DNA from: a virus
Strand: one strand, 5' to 3'
DNA: 59,289 bases
Virus record (IMG/VR): IMGVR_UViG_3300045120_000279
Span: 1-59,289 of that record
Shown here one piece after another: positions 40,438 to 47,602 of this stretch. The notes beneath the pieces were generated by a model. The model was not told where the DNA came from. It worked only from the letters and a program-made list of their open reading frames with translations, and searched no databases. The stretch's first letter is position 1. Each line of letters begins with the position of its first letter. The translations under genes and the position numbers were made by a program.

Positions 40438-41614
40438 GGAATTCCTTTCTAAAGTGCCACGGGAGCACCAGGTAGTAGTCGGGTTTGCGCGCGCGAGACT
40501 CTTCCTCGCTGACGATCTGGATGTTTGTGCCCAGCGTCATGGCCTGGGTCTTCATGGGGTTGCGGTCGGCCGCGCAGTCGATCAGCCGGCTGTCGATGCC
40601 GCAGAACTGGAGCAGCGTGTTGCCCTTGGTGGACGCGCCATAGAGGTGGATGGACTTGCCCAGCTTCTTGATCGAGCGTAGCAGCGTCATCAGCTTGTCA
40701 CGGTGGTTCTCGATTCGGCTCTGGAATGAGGCGTAGGGCTTGTCGGTGTCCAGCTCCAGGTCGAATTCATACTCCCGCAGGAACTTCAACTGGGCGGTCC
40801 ACTCGGGTGGGGACTTGAGTGCCATGGCGGCGTGCTTCACGAAGCAGCGGATGCTGCCACCATTGCTGGTGTTCAGCTCGGCCCGGAAAATCTCCAGCCC
40901 GGCCAGCTTCATGATCTTCTCCAGGACCGTCAGCGAGTAATACTCGATGTGTTCGTGGCAGATGGTGTCGTAGGAGTTGTTGGCCAGCATGGTCGGCATG
41001 TAGGCCATCTCCACGATCCAGACGCCTGGGATTTGCAGGTGGCGCTTGATCGCCCGGCAGAAGGCCACCGGGTCCTCCAGGTCGTAGAACATGGCGATGG
41101 AGGTGATGATGCTGAATTTCTGGTCTTCCAGCTGGATGGACGGGAAGAGGTCATTGATCACCTTGATGTCCCCGGTGTTGGATTTCTGGGGCACGTTCGA
41201 GGGGTCGATGCCCACCCGGTGGTAGAGCATGGGGGAAAAGAAATTGAGCAGCGTCAGGTCGTTGCAGCCGATGTCCAAAACCGACGTGGCTGCCGCGCCC
41301 GTGAAAAACTCACCAGCCTCCTCGGCAATCCCCTTGAGGTGATCGCGCATCGTCTGGTTCGTGCCCGAGACATACCAGTAGTTGGAGTAGAGGATGGACG
41401 GTGGCACCGTGTGCTTCATCTGGAGGAGGCCGCACGCATTCTCGTCCCGGCTGGGATCGCAGCGCACAATCTGGCAGGGGATGCGCCGGTTGGGTGGCAT
41501 CTCCATGCCCAGTTTCACGAAGGAGCCTTGGAGATGTTGCAGGCCCAGGTCGATGACGGGCGTGAGGGCTTTGGAGCCGCAGACGCGGCAGGTTTGGCGG
41601 TGGGTCAGGTGCAT
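40373..41614 (-). CDS. Sugar C-methyltransferase-like (SAM-dependent) enzyme
   Basis: 413 residues. N-terminal zinc motif CRVCGSKALTPVIDLG with later Cys (CDPSRDENACG) matches the first domain of NDP-hexose 3-C-methyltransferases. The SAM Rossmann motif is SVLDIGCNDLTLLNFF at about 112-127. The C-terminal domain carries SIHLYGASTKGNTLLQFCG, typical of the C-methyltransferase C-terminal module. It would methylate a sugar nucleotide, pairing well with the glycosyltransferase cluster on the plus strand at 43830-47587. Confidence 0.75.
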   Translation of the reverse strand: MHLTHRQTCRVCGSKALTPVIDLGLQHLQGSFVKLGMEMPPNRRIPCQIVRCDPSRDENACGLLQMKHTVPPSILYSNYWYVSGTNQTMRDHLKGIAEEAGEFFTGAAATSVLDIGCNDLTLLNFFSPMLYHRVGIDPSNVPQKSNTGDIKVINDLFPSIQLEDQKFSIITSIAMFYDLEDPVAFCRAIKRHLQIPGVWIVEMAYMPTMLANNSYDTICHEHIEYYSLTVLEKIMKLAGLEIFRAELNTSNGGSIRCFVKHAAMALKSPPEWTAQLKFLREYEFDLELDTDKPYASFQSRIENHRDKLMTLLRSIKKLGKSIHLYGASTKGNTLLQFCGIDSRLIDCAADRNPMKTQAMTLGTNIQIVSEEESRARKPDYYLVLPWHFRKEFLERERDTQAQFIFPLPEVEIV

Positions 41615-41627
41615 ATTGGTTAAAATT

Positions 41628-41653
41628 CCCTACCTCGGAATTCCGAGGTAGGG
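41628..41653. repeat. Dispersed palindrome, 26-bp copy
   Basis: Arms CCCTACCTCGG and CCGAGGTAGGG around AATT, between a 25-aa gene and the methyltransferase gene. On the minus strand its purine arm is 13 bases from the methyltransferase start. Confidence 0.95.
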
Positions 41654-41663
41654 TTTTGGGCGG

Positions 41664-41741
41664 TCAACAACCGCCGCATTTGGATTTGCTTCCGGAGCCT
41701 TTGACCATCTTTTTGTTGGCTCCCTTTTTGTTCTTGGGCAC
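41664..41741 (-). CDS. Tiny Lys-rich protein, 25 aa
   Basis: GTG start at 41741 with AAGGGTGGTGA upstream. The product (KNKKGANKKMVKG ... KCGGC) is highly basic and ends with Cys-Gly-Gly-Cys. Similar tiny Lys/Cys-tailed proteins are found in phages, but I cannot assign one here. Stop is ten bases before the palindrome. Confidence 0.45.
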   Translation of the reverse strand: MPKNKKGANKKMVKGSGSKSKCGGC

Positions 41742-41758
41742 TTTAATCACCACCCTTT

Positions 41759-42073
41759 CTAGGATGGTTCCACTCTTGGCAGAACCATCAAAATCTGGTC
41801 GGCCGTGATGATCATGTCACCGTTCGGGAGGTTGACGTCCTCCACGCCCTTGGTGTAGCTGTGACACCACACGCGGTCACCGTATTGAGCTTCAATGGGG
41901 ATGACAATGCCCTTCTTGTTTCGCTTGCCTGGGCCGGTCACCATGACCCAGTAGAGCTTCGCGCCGCCCACGTTGTTGTCGTCCTTGAGGGACTGCGGCA
42001 GTTCGATCAGGCCGATCTGTTCACGAGGTATGGGCCGCACGATCAGGCGGTCACCGAGGAGTCGGATGTTCAA
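41759..42073 (-). CDS. GroES-like co-chaperonin
   Basis: 104 residues. MNIRLLGDRLIVRPIPRE matches the GroES N-terminus, and a mobile-loop-like region around IGLIELPQS precedes KLYWVMVTGPGKRNKKG. GDRVWCHSYTKG and DMIITADQILMVL complete the Cpn10 beta-barrel. Length agrees with GroES (about 97). Like T4 gp31, it may replace host GroES during capsid folding. No GroEL is encoded. Confidence 0.75.
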   Translation of the reverse strand: MNIRLLGDRLIVRPIPREQIGLIELPQSLKDDNNVGGAKLYWVMVTGPGKRNKKGIVIPIEAQYGDRVWCHSYTKGVEDVNLPNGDMIITADQILMVLPRVEPS

Positions 42074-42426
42074 AATTGTTTTCCTTCTTCGAGGACGCGG
42101 GCCTCATGAGTGTGGTCTTCTCGTTTTGCGTTGTAGGCCATCTTGGCATCGAAGACTTCCTGAACGTCCCACTCACCATGAAAGCCGGCGAGGTAATCCA
42201 GGATGCGGATAAGGCAGTCCACCTGCTCAACCACCGCCATGGGATACTGCGGCAGTTTGTCGTCCATCAGATTTTTACGTTCCCCTTCCATGCACTCGCT
42301 CAACTCGGAGTGTTCCAGGGCGATCAGTTCACCCTTGTTGCGCTGTATTGGCTGTTTGGTGTGCGGGTCCTGCCACCACTTTATCATGGCTGAGTGGACC
42401 TGTTTGGATAATTCGGTGAGGTTCAT
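42070..42426 (-). CDS. MazG-like nucleotide pyrophosphohydrolase
   Basis: 118 residues from the ATG at 42426, coupled by ATGA to the membrane-protein gene. The core GELIALEHSELSECMEGERK (E-x3-E-x2-E) followed by VEQVDCLIRILDYLAG (D/E-x3-D) is the metal site of all-alpha NTP pyrophosphatases. Phage MazG homologues adjust nucleotide pools or (p)ppGpp. Confidence 0.6.
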   Translation of the reverse strand: MNLTELSKQVHSAMIKWWQDPHTKQPIQRNKGELIALEHSELSECMEGERKNLMDDKLPQYPMAVVEQVDCLIRILDYLAGFHGEWDVQEVFDAKMAYNAKREDHTHEARVLEEGKQF

Positions 42427-42596
42427 TCTTTGGTCCAATAGGTTTGGGTGGAGTTGGGCAGCGCCTTTTGGACATAGCCCTTCTCATACGGTATGGAGTT
42501 GTAGCGGTAGATCAAGGTGGCCACCACAACCAGCAGCGCGCAGGCGCACGCCACCTGGATGGTGAAGGCAGTCTGGTGATCGAGTTCGATTTTCAT
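42423..42596 (-). CDS. Small membrane protein, 57 aa
   Basis: 57 residues from the ATG at 42596. One transmembrane helix (FTIQVACACALLVVVATLIY) in the middle and a polar C-terminus. Coupled to both neighbours. Function unknown. Confidence 0.6.
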   Translation of the reverse strand: MKIELDHQTAFTIQVACACALLVVVATLIYRYNSIPYEKGYVQKALPNSTQTYWTKE

Positions 42597-42784
42597 ACGG
42601 TTTGGGGTTGGTAGGTTTTGAGAAACTGGATGCACTTGAGCGCGTCGGCGTCGGCAATGTCCACCAGGAACACGCAGTGGTTGGAGATCAGCCCAGCGTC
42701 GTCAAAGAGGTTGATGGCGCCTTTGACCGACAGGTTCTTGGTGTTCACGATTGCGTCGTGCAAGCGCCACAGGGTAGGGGTCAT
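42593..42784 (-). CDS. Hypothetical protein, 63 aa
   Basis: 63 residues, alpha/beta (LHDAIVNTKNLSVKGAINL; NHCVFLVDIADADALKCI). Overlaps the membrane-protein gene by four bases. Unknown. Confidence 0.5.
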   Translation of the reverse strand: MTPTLWRLHDAIVNTKNLSVKGAINLFDDAGLISNHCVFLVDIADADALKCIQFLKTYQPQTV

Positions 42785-42803
42785 TTCGGTTTGGTGCGTT
42801 CGG

Positions 42804-43034
42804 TCACAGCAGCGCCTTCTCGTAACGCTTCACCAGGTCGGGCGTCCAGTTGCGGATGCCTCGTTCGAGGTGGTGGATGTGCGTGATGGTGTAGGACATG
42901 GCGCGGGCGATCTGGGCGAGCGTCTTGTCGGCGGCGAGTCGTCGCTTACGCAGGGCGGCCCCGACTTCATAGTTGTCCAACTCTTTGCCGGAGCCGTCGC
43001 AGCAGTGGCACTTCCGCTTCTTCAAATCAGCCAT
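42804..43034 (-). CDS. XRE-family regulator with Cys knuckle
   Basis: 76 residues. N-terminal CHCCDGSGK knuckle is followed by an XRE helix-turn-helix (GAALRKRRLAADKTLAQIAR then SYTITHIHHLERGIR). It is the first gene of the long minus-strand run and diverges from 43111, so it may control the divergent promoters between them. There is no peptidase or oligomerisation domain of the CI type. Confidence 0.7.
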   Translation of the reverse strand: MADLKKRKCHCCDGSGKELDNYEVGAALRKRRLAADKTLAQIARAMSYTITHIHHLERGIRNWTPDLVKRYEKALL

Positions 43035-43110
43035 GCCTCCATTTACCCACTTGAGCTAAACGGCGCAATAACTATTTGCAAAAACTTTCACGGGTGCTAC
43101 AAAGGGGCCC
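43035..43110. promoter_or_regulatory. Divergent promoter region
   Basis: The 76-base gap between divergent genes. On the plus strand TTGCAA (43076) and TACAAA (43098), 16 bases apart, make a possible sigma-70 promoter, but it overlaps the ribosome site AAAGGGG. On the minus strand TTGCGC and GTAAAT are a weak pair. Both are tentative. Confidence 0.35.
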
Positions 43111-43833
43111 ATGGGATACCGATTAAAGAGCCGTCAGACTCAAATTCCGAACGGCTATAAATTCATTCAGCCGGAAACAGGCTGGCAGGCCCCGCGCTTC
43201 GCCAGCTTTGCCGTAATCGTCCAGAACCTCATAGCGCACCGCAAGTCTCGTCCGGACCTGGTCGCCCAGCACGGGTGGGCCATCGACATCGACAACGTGG
43301 GCAATGAGCTGGAGCAGTTCAACGTCCGCCTCTGCCTGCAACATGGCTGGACGGATTACCTCGACGGTCTCATGGGAGGCGAGGGTGCCATCCCAAAATC
43401 GAAGCCCCCCAGCCAGTCGGAAATCGCGCAGGTAAGTGCTGCGGGGGCCAAGGCGGTTAAAATCTGGTCGGGCGTGCGCACCCTCAACGACTGGATCGAC
43501 TCAGGCGAACCACCCGTCCCGCAGGACCAGTCCACCGCGCGAGCCCTGAAGTGCTCCACCTGCAAGAGCAACACCAAGGGCGACTTCACGAGCTGGTTCA
43601 CCAAGCCGGCGGCCGGCGCCATCAAGCGGCAGATCGAGCAGTTGCAGGAGCGGAAGCTCTCCACGCCGCACGACCTGCTGATCAACGTCTGCGAGGTCTG
43701 CCTGTGCCCGCTCAAGCTCAAGGTCCACACGCCCCTGCCGTTCATCAAGACGCACATGAGCGAGACGGTGCTGCGCGACTTGCAGGCGGTGCCGACCGGC
43801 TGCTGGGTGGTTGACGAGCTGGCGGCCAAATGA
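43111..43833 (+). CDS. Hypothetical zinc protein, 240 aa
   Basis: 240 residues, with AAAGGGG directly before the start. N-terminal part alpha/beta. CSTCKSNTKGDF at about 152-163 and VCEVCLCPLKLK at about 195-206 give a four-Cys zinc site. First gene of the second plus-strand region, preceding the sugar-transfer genes by overlap. A small family of phage proteins with this C-x2-C / C-x2-C-x-C pattern exists, but I cannot name it. Confidence 0.55.
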   Translation: MGYRLKSRQTQIPNGYKFIQPETGWQAPRFASFAVIVQNLIAHRKSRPDLVAQHGWAIDIDNVGNELEQFNVRLCLQHGWTDYLDGLMGGEGAIPKSKPPSQSEIAQVSAAGAKAVKIWSGVRTLNDWIDSGEPPVPQDQSTARALKCSTCKSNTKGDFTSWFTKPAAGAIKRQIEQLQERKLSTPHDLLINVCEVCLCPLKLKVHTPLPFIKTHMSETVLRDLQAVPTGCWVVDELAAK

Positions 43834-44471
43834 AGGTCGCTGTAATTTACGTTTACCCGGACCTGAAGGCTGACGTTTACCCGGGGCTGGCCCGGCGTTT
43901 CGTGGACAGCTACATGCAGTTCCCGCCTGGTGAGGTGGACCATGAGCTGCATGTCGTGGTGAACCTGGGGGTGCCGCACCTGGTGCCGAATTACCAGCGG
44001 GTGTTCAATCCACTGCGCCCGGCGTTCATGATGCACGACAACCGGGGGCAGGACATCGGTGCGTTTCAGCGGGCGTCGGAGAAGATTCCCGCCGACCTCA
44101 TGGTGTTCCTGGGCTCGCCCATCCACTTCCGGCAGGCTGGCTGGCTGGACCGCATTGTCCGGGTCTACGAGGAGAACGGCCCCGCGCTCTACGGGCCGTG
44201 GGCCTTTCACCAGCCACGCGCGCACATCCGCACCACGGCCTTCTGGTGTCCGCCGCAGCTGCTCAACTCCTACCCTTACCTGGTGACCAACGGCAGTCGC
44301 TACGAGTTCGAGCACGGGCAGAACAACATTCTGGCCCACGTCGCCAGCATGGGACTTTACAATTACATGGTCACTTGGGATGGTTGCTTCGCAATCGACC
44401 AGTGGCATCATGTTGAGAACGACAAGTGTCTGATGCTCGACCAATTCTGTGACCGGATAGGCTACAAATGA
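43830..44471 (+). CDS. Glycosyltransferase-like protein 1
   Basis: 213 residues, ATGA overlap with the previous gene. The N-terminus KVAVIYVYPDL and the central MMHDNRGQDIGAFQRASE then LMVFLGSPIHF resemble GT-A-like enzymes of the rhamnan/mannosyl-transfer type. No clear DxD motif. It is probably the first of a series that modifies virion or host sugars. Confidence 0.5.
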   Translation: MKVAVIYVYPDLKADVYPGLARRFVDSYMQFPPGEVDHELHVVVNLGVPHLVPNYQRVFNPLRPAFMMHDNRGQDIGAFQRASEKIPADLMVFLGSPIHFRQAGWLDRIVRVYEENGPALYGPWAFHQPRAHIRTTAFWCPPQLLNSYPYLVTNGSRYEFEHGQNNILAHVASMGLYNYMVTWDGCFAIDQWHHVENDKCLMLDQFCDRIGYK

Positions 44472-44680
44472 AGATCATTTCGCATATAGTTCCCGATGAC
44501 GAGACCTACGCCACGGTCCAGTTCAAGGGCGGGGAGAACGACGGTGCTGTCTTTCAGATGGTTCAGGTGCTTTTTGAGAACGGCGAGTTCGGCCACGCCT
44601 ACATCTGCAACTGCAAGGAGGGCTACTTCCGAAACGTGTTTGTGCCTTGGGATTCCAAGTTACCGATAGTCCCCAAATGA
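44468..44680 (+). CDS. Hypothetical protein, 70 aa
   Basis: 70 residues, beta-rich (ETYATVQFKGGENDGAVFQM; HAYICNCKEGYFRNVFVP). Overlaps both neighbours by four bases within the sugar-modification cluster. Unknown. Confidence 0.5.
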   Translation: MKIISHIVPDDETYATVQFKGGENDGAVFQMVQVLFENGEFGHAYICNCKEGYFRNVFVPWDSKLPIVPK

Positions 44681-45342
44681 AACCCCTGGCCGTCTTCTAT
44701 CACACCTGCCTGACCTTCCACGGTCAGCACGGGATCAACATCCTCATGGAGCAGATGAAGGCTCTCCGGAATTCCGGGGTCCTTGCCGTGGCGGACACGT
44801 TCATGGTCGGGGTCAATGGCACGCTGGGCGACGAGATCGCCATCGCCGGCATGATCCCCGAGGCGGAGACGTTCCTCAACGCACCGGAGACCTTCCCGTC
44901 GGGCGAGGTGCCCACGCTCATGAAGATGCGCGACTGGCTGGTGGATCACCCCGACCACCACGTGCTCTACCATCACATGAAGGGCCTGAGCTATCCGCCG
45001 GGCACCGGCCTGCACGACCAGATGTCCAACTGGCGGTGGTGCATGCAAACGCACTGTGTTGACCGGTGGAAGGAGTGTGTGGGATACCTGGAGCAAGGCT
45101 ATGAAGCTGCTGGGGTTCACTATCACACTCCCGAGACTTATCCAGGTCCGGGTCACGTTCCGTTTTTTGCGGGTAACTTCTGGTGGGCGCGTGGCGACTT
45201 CCTCCGCACGCTCCCTCGGCTGGAGCCGGAGAAGCACCTGGCAGGCGGTCGCTACGAAGCGGAGGCGTGGCTGGGCCGTGGCACGCGGTGGCCGAAGGCG
45301 ATGGACATGAAGGGGTGTAGCGTATGGCAGTGCAATCATTGA
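44677..45342 (+). CDS. Glycosyltransferase-like protein 2
   Basis: 221 residues from the ATG at 44677 (ATGA overlap). Features: KPLAVFYHTCLTF at the N-terminus, HHVLYHHMKGLSYPPGTGLH in the middle, and FFAGNFWWARGDFLRTLPRL then RYEAEAWLG near the end. The GNFWWA(R)..YL..L pattern occurs in phage and bacterial GT-A-like proteins that act on polysaccharide. Confidence 0.6.
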   Translation: MKPLAVFYHTCLTFHGQHGINILMEQMKALRNSGVLAVADTFMVGVNGTLGDEIAIAGMIPEAETFLNAPETFPSGEVPTLMKMRDWLVDHPDHHVLYHHMKGLSYPPGTGLHDQMSNWRWCMQTHCVDRWKECVGYLEQGYEAAGVHYHTPETYPGPGHVPFFAGNFWWARGDFLRTLPRLEPEKHLAGGRYEAEAWLGRGTRWPKAMDMKGCSVWQCNH

Positions 45343-45509
45343 ACAAGCCAGATCGAATCTGGAAAGCTCTGAAAAGGCTATCTCCGCGCTATTCTGGGCC
45401 AGTCAGTGTGAGCCATCCGTTCGGAGCTTTCTGCTCAAGGACCACTTCTCGGCAACGTCGTAGATGGAAGCGGTGGAATCGGATTTGGTATGGACTTCAC
45501 GGCCAATGA
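45324..45509 (+). CDS. Possible small basic protein, 61 aa
   Basis: 61 residues, Arg/Lys-rich (TTSRQRRRWKRWNRIWYG). Overlaps the upstream gene by 19 bases and the downstream start as ATGA, which favours real translation. The composition could equally reflect a non-coding stretch or the remains of a frameshifted N-terminus. Tentative. Confidence 0.35.
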   Translation: MAVQSLNKPDRIWKALKRLSPRYSGPVSVSHPFGAFCSRTTSRQRRRWKRWNRIWYGLHGQ

Positions 45510-46090
45510 ACAACTACAACGTCATCACACCGTATTCCCGCTGGGGGAACTTCCGCGCGCTGCGGGACATGCTGGCACCGCAGAACGTGAAGTGGTGGCT
45601 GATGATCGACGACGACATGCCGATGATGGCATTCAGCCAGTCCTGGATAAAAGCCATCCACGGCCGGCCCCCACCGCCCCGATTCTTCATCGGCCACTGG
45701 ATGCTCAACCTGTTCCTGGACCACCAGGACATCAAAGATGACGAATACTACATCCTCCTCACGGACGACGATTACTACGCGCCTGACTTTTTCGCCCAGC
45801 TTCAACGCTACACGGCCGACGTGGTTATGGTATCAATGCGCCGGGCTGGGGATTTGTTGGTGGCTGACCCGACCAATATGCGCATCGCCCACGTCGGGCT
45901 GGAGCAAATGGTCATCAAGGGCCACCTGCTCAAGCAGTATCGCGCCAACGGTTTTTATGAGGCGGATGGGGACTTGATCACCCGCATCTGGGCGGCGCAC
46001 TCGGCCAAGTTCGCCTTCGCTCCCGAGATCAAATGCTACTTTAACTTTCTGCCGCCCTACGGGAACGGGCGCTACGATCAATGGGGATAA
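45506..46090 (+). CDS. GT-A glycosyltransferase
   Basis: 194 residues from the ATG at 45506. WWLMIDDDMPMM and YYILLTDDDYYAPDFF supply two acidic DDD motifs, the DxD metal/nucleotide-sugar site of GT-A enzymes. QWG at the end. Part of the sugar-modification cluster. Confidence 0.65.
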   Translation: MNNYNVITPYSRWGNFRALRDMLAPQNVKWWLMIDDDMPMMAFSQSWIKAIHGRPPPPRFFIGHWMLNLFLDHQDIKDDEYYILLTDDDYYAPDFFAQLQRYTADVVMVSMRRAGDLLVADPTNMRIAHVGLEQMVIKGHLLKQYRANGFYEADGDLITRIWAAHSAKFAFAPEIKCYFNFLPPYGNGRYDQWG

Positions 46091-46091
46091 C

Positions 46092-46655
46092 ATGACAAGC
46101 ACCGCTCAAGCTGGACAGGACACCTATGCTTACATTCTATCGGGCAAAATCTCGCAGGGAGGATTTGTGGACCTGGGCTGTAACCACGCCACGTTTCATT
46201 CCAACTCTGCGGCGCTGGAGTTCATCGGGTGGGTGGGAGTGCTTTGTGATGTTGCCCCGACCTGCGAAGGCCGTCGCAGTCCGTTCATCGTGTGCGACGC
46301 TACCAAACCCAATGCCGCTCTGGTTCAGGCATACGCCACTCTACCGCCAGTGCTGGGATACCTTTCTGTGGACTGTGATGACGCCACTCTGGGCGCGCTG
46401 CAAGCGTTTCCGCACGACAAGGTCGTCTGCCAATCCATCACCATCGAGCACGACCGTTACCACCGGGGTGACGGCCTCCGAAATGAAATACGCAAGTTCC
46501 TCTTCGAGCGGGGCTATGATCTTGTCTGCGCCGATGTCATTGCCGACGGCTACGGTGAGTTCGAGGATTGGTGGGCCCACCCCAAGTGGACCTCCAAAGG
46601 AATGAGGGACGCCTTGCGCTGCCAGAGTCGGCGCGGATTGGACATCGTCAAATGA
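46092..46655 (+). CDS. FkbM-like methyltransferase
   Basis: 187 residues. The SAM loop GGFVDLGCNHATFHSNS, then WVGVLCDVAPTC, and the central LGYLSVDCDDATLGALQAF match the Rossmann core of FkbM-type methyltransferases. A long C-terminal helical part follows. Might methylate a sugar built by the neighbouring enzymes. Confidence 0.6.
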   Translation: MTSTAQAGQDTYAYILSGKISQGGFVDLGCNHATFHSNSAALEFIGWVGVLCDVAPTCEGRRSPFIVCDATKPNAALVQAYATLPPVLGYLSVDCDDATLGALQAFPHDKVVCQSITIEHDRYHRGDGLRNEIRKFLFERGYDLVCADVIADGYGEFEDWWAHPKWTSKGMRDALRCQSRRGLDIVK

Positions 46656-47587
46656 CCCGAGTGCTTTTCATCAACCCGGTGCAGCCGCGCTGCGGTGTCC
46701 ACCAATACGGGCTGCGCCTGTTCGACATCATGAAGATGTCCAAGGAGCTGGAGTGCACCTACCAGGTCTGCCCGGCCGAGATTGAGATTGGCTCGCTCTA
46801 TTTCTACGACGTGGTGATCTACAACGTGCACCCTGGCATCAGCAACGCCATGCACAACGCGCCGTTCCCGTGCAGCGTGAAACAAATCGCCATCTACCAC
46901 GACGGCCCCATGAACGGCCCGTTCGACCGCTGGTTGCTGTCTGACTCGTCGGCCCCGGGCTACGGCAACCTGACTACCATTGGCCGGCCGCTGCCCGAGT
47001 GGGATGTGCTGCCTCACGGGGACCTGAGCGGCCCCGTCAAGATTGGCCTGTCTGGACTGGTGGGAGCCTGGGCTGCTGACATGGTCAGGTTTGTGGCTGC
47101 GAACATGCCACTGGCGCTGATCCGCCTGCACCTGGCGCCATCCGACCACTGTGACCCAAGCGGTGCCCTGGCCCGCGCGGTTGGGCAGGCTTGTCTCAAC
47201 CTCGGAAATCCGAGGTTGGTCGAGGTGGACTACGAATTCAAACCGCAGGCCGAGGTGCTGGAGTGGCTTTCCGCCAACGACCTGAACTGCTTTATCCGCA
47301 GCACTGGCAGTGGTCCCATGGGGGTTTCCTCAGCCTTGGACATGGCTCTGGCCGTGGGACGGCCCATCGCCGTGAACAACAACCCCATGTTCCGGCATAT
47401 CACCCGGGTGAGCCCGGAGATCATGGTGGAGAACACGCCGCTGCGGGAGATCATCGCCATGGGACCCAATCCGCTGATACCCCATTGGCGTCGCAATTCC
47501 CGCCGTGCGGTCATGGAGGAACTGGAGAACGTCATCCACTCCGTGATTGACTCGGAAAAAGCAATCATTGAAAACCGGGGTCAATAG
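46652..47587 (+). CDS. GT-B (GT4-like) glycosyltransferase
   Basis: 311 residues from the ATG at 46652. N-terminal Rossmann strand RVLFINPVQPRCGVHQYG, then VKQIAIYHDGPMN. The C-terminal half has NDLNCFIRSTGSGPMGVSSA and LDMALAVGRPIAVNNNPMF, equivalent to the E-G(F)G donor site of GT4 enzymes. A degenerate copy of the dispersed palindrome lies inside (47197-47218). Last gene of the sugar cluster; the portal starts 15 bases later. Confidence 0.65.
   Translation: MTRVLFINPVQPRCGVHQYGLRLFDIMKMSKELECTYQVCPAEIEIGSLYFYDVVIYNVHPGISNAMHNAPFPCSVKQIAIYHDGPMNGPFDRWLLSDSSAPGYGNLTTIGRPLPEWDVLPHGDLSGPVKIGLSGLVGAWAADMVRFVAANMPLALIRLHLAPSDHCDPSGALARAVGQACLNLGNPRLVEVDYEFKPQAEVLEWLSANDLNCFIRSTGSGPMGVSSALDMALAVGRPIAVNNNPMFRHITRVSPEIMVENTPLREIIAMGPNPLIPHWRRNSRRAVMEELENVIHSVIDSEKAIIENRGQ
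47197..47218. repeat. Degenerate copy of the dispersed palindrome
   Basis: Arms CAACCTCGGA and TCCGAGGTTG with AA at the centre, so one central mismatch breaks the perfect symmetry. It lies in the gap between the exact copies at 41628 and 51790, near the position even spacing would predict. Confidence 0.6.
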
Positions 47588-47602
47588 TCGTATCAACACC
47601 CA

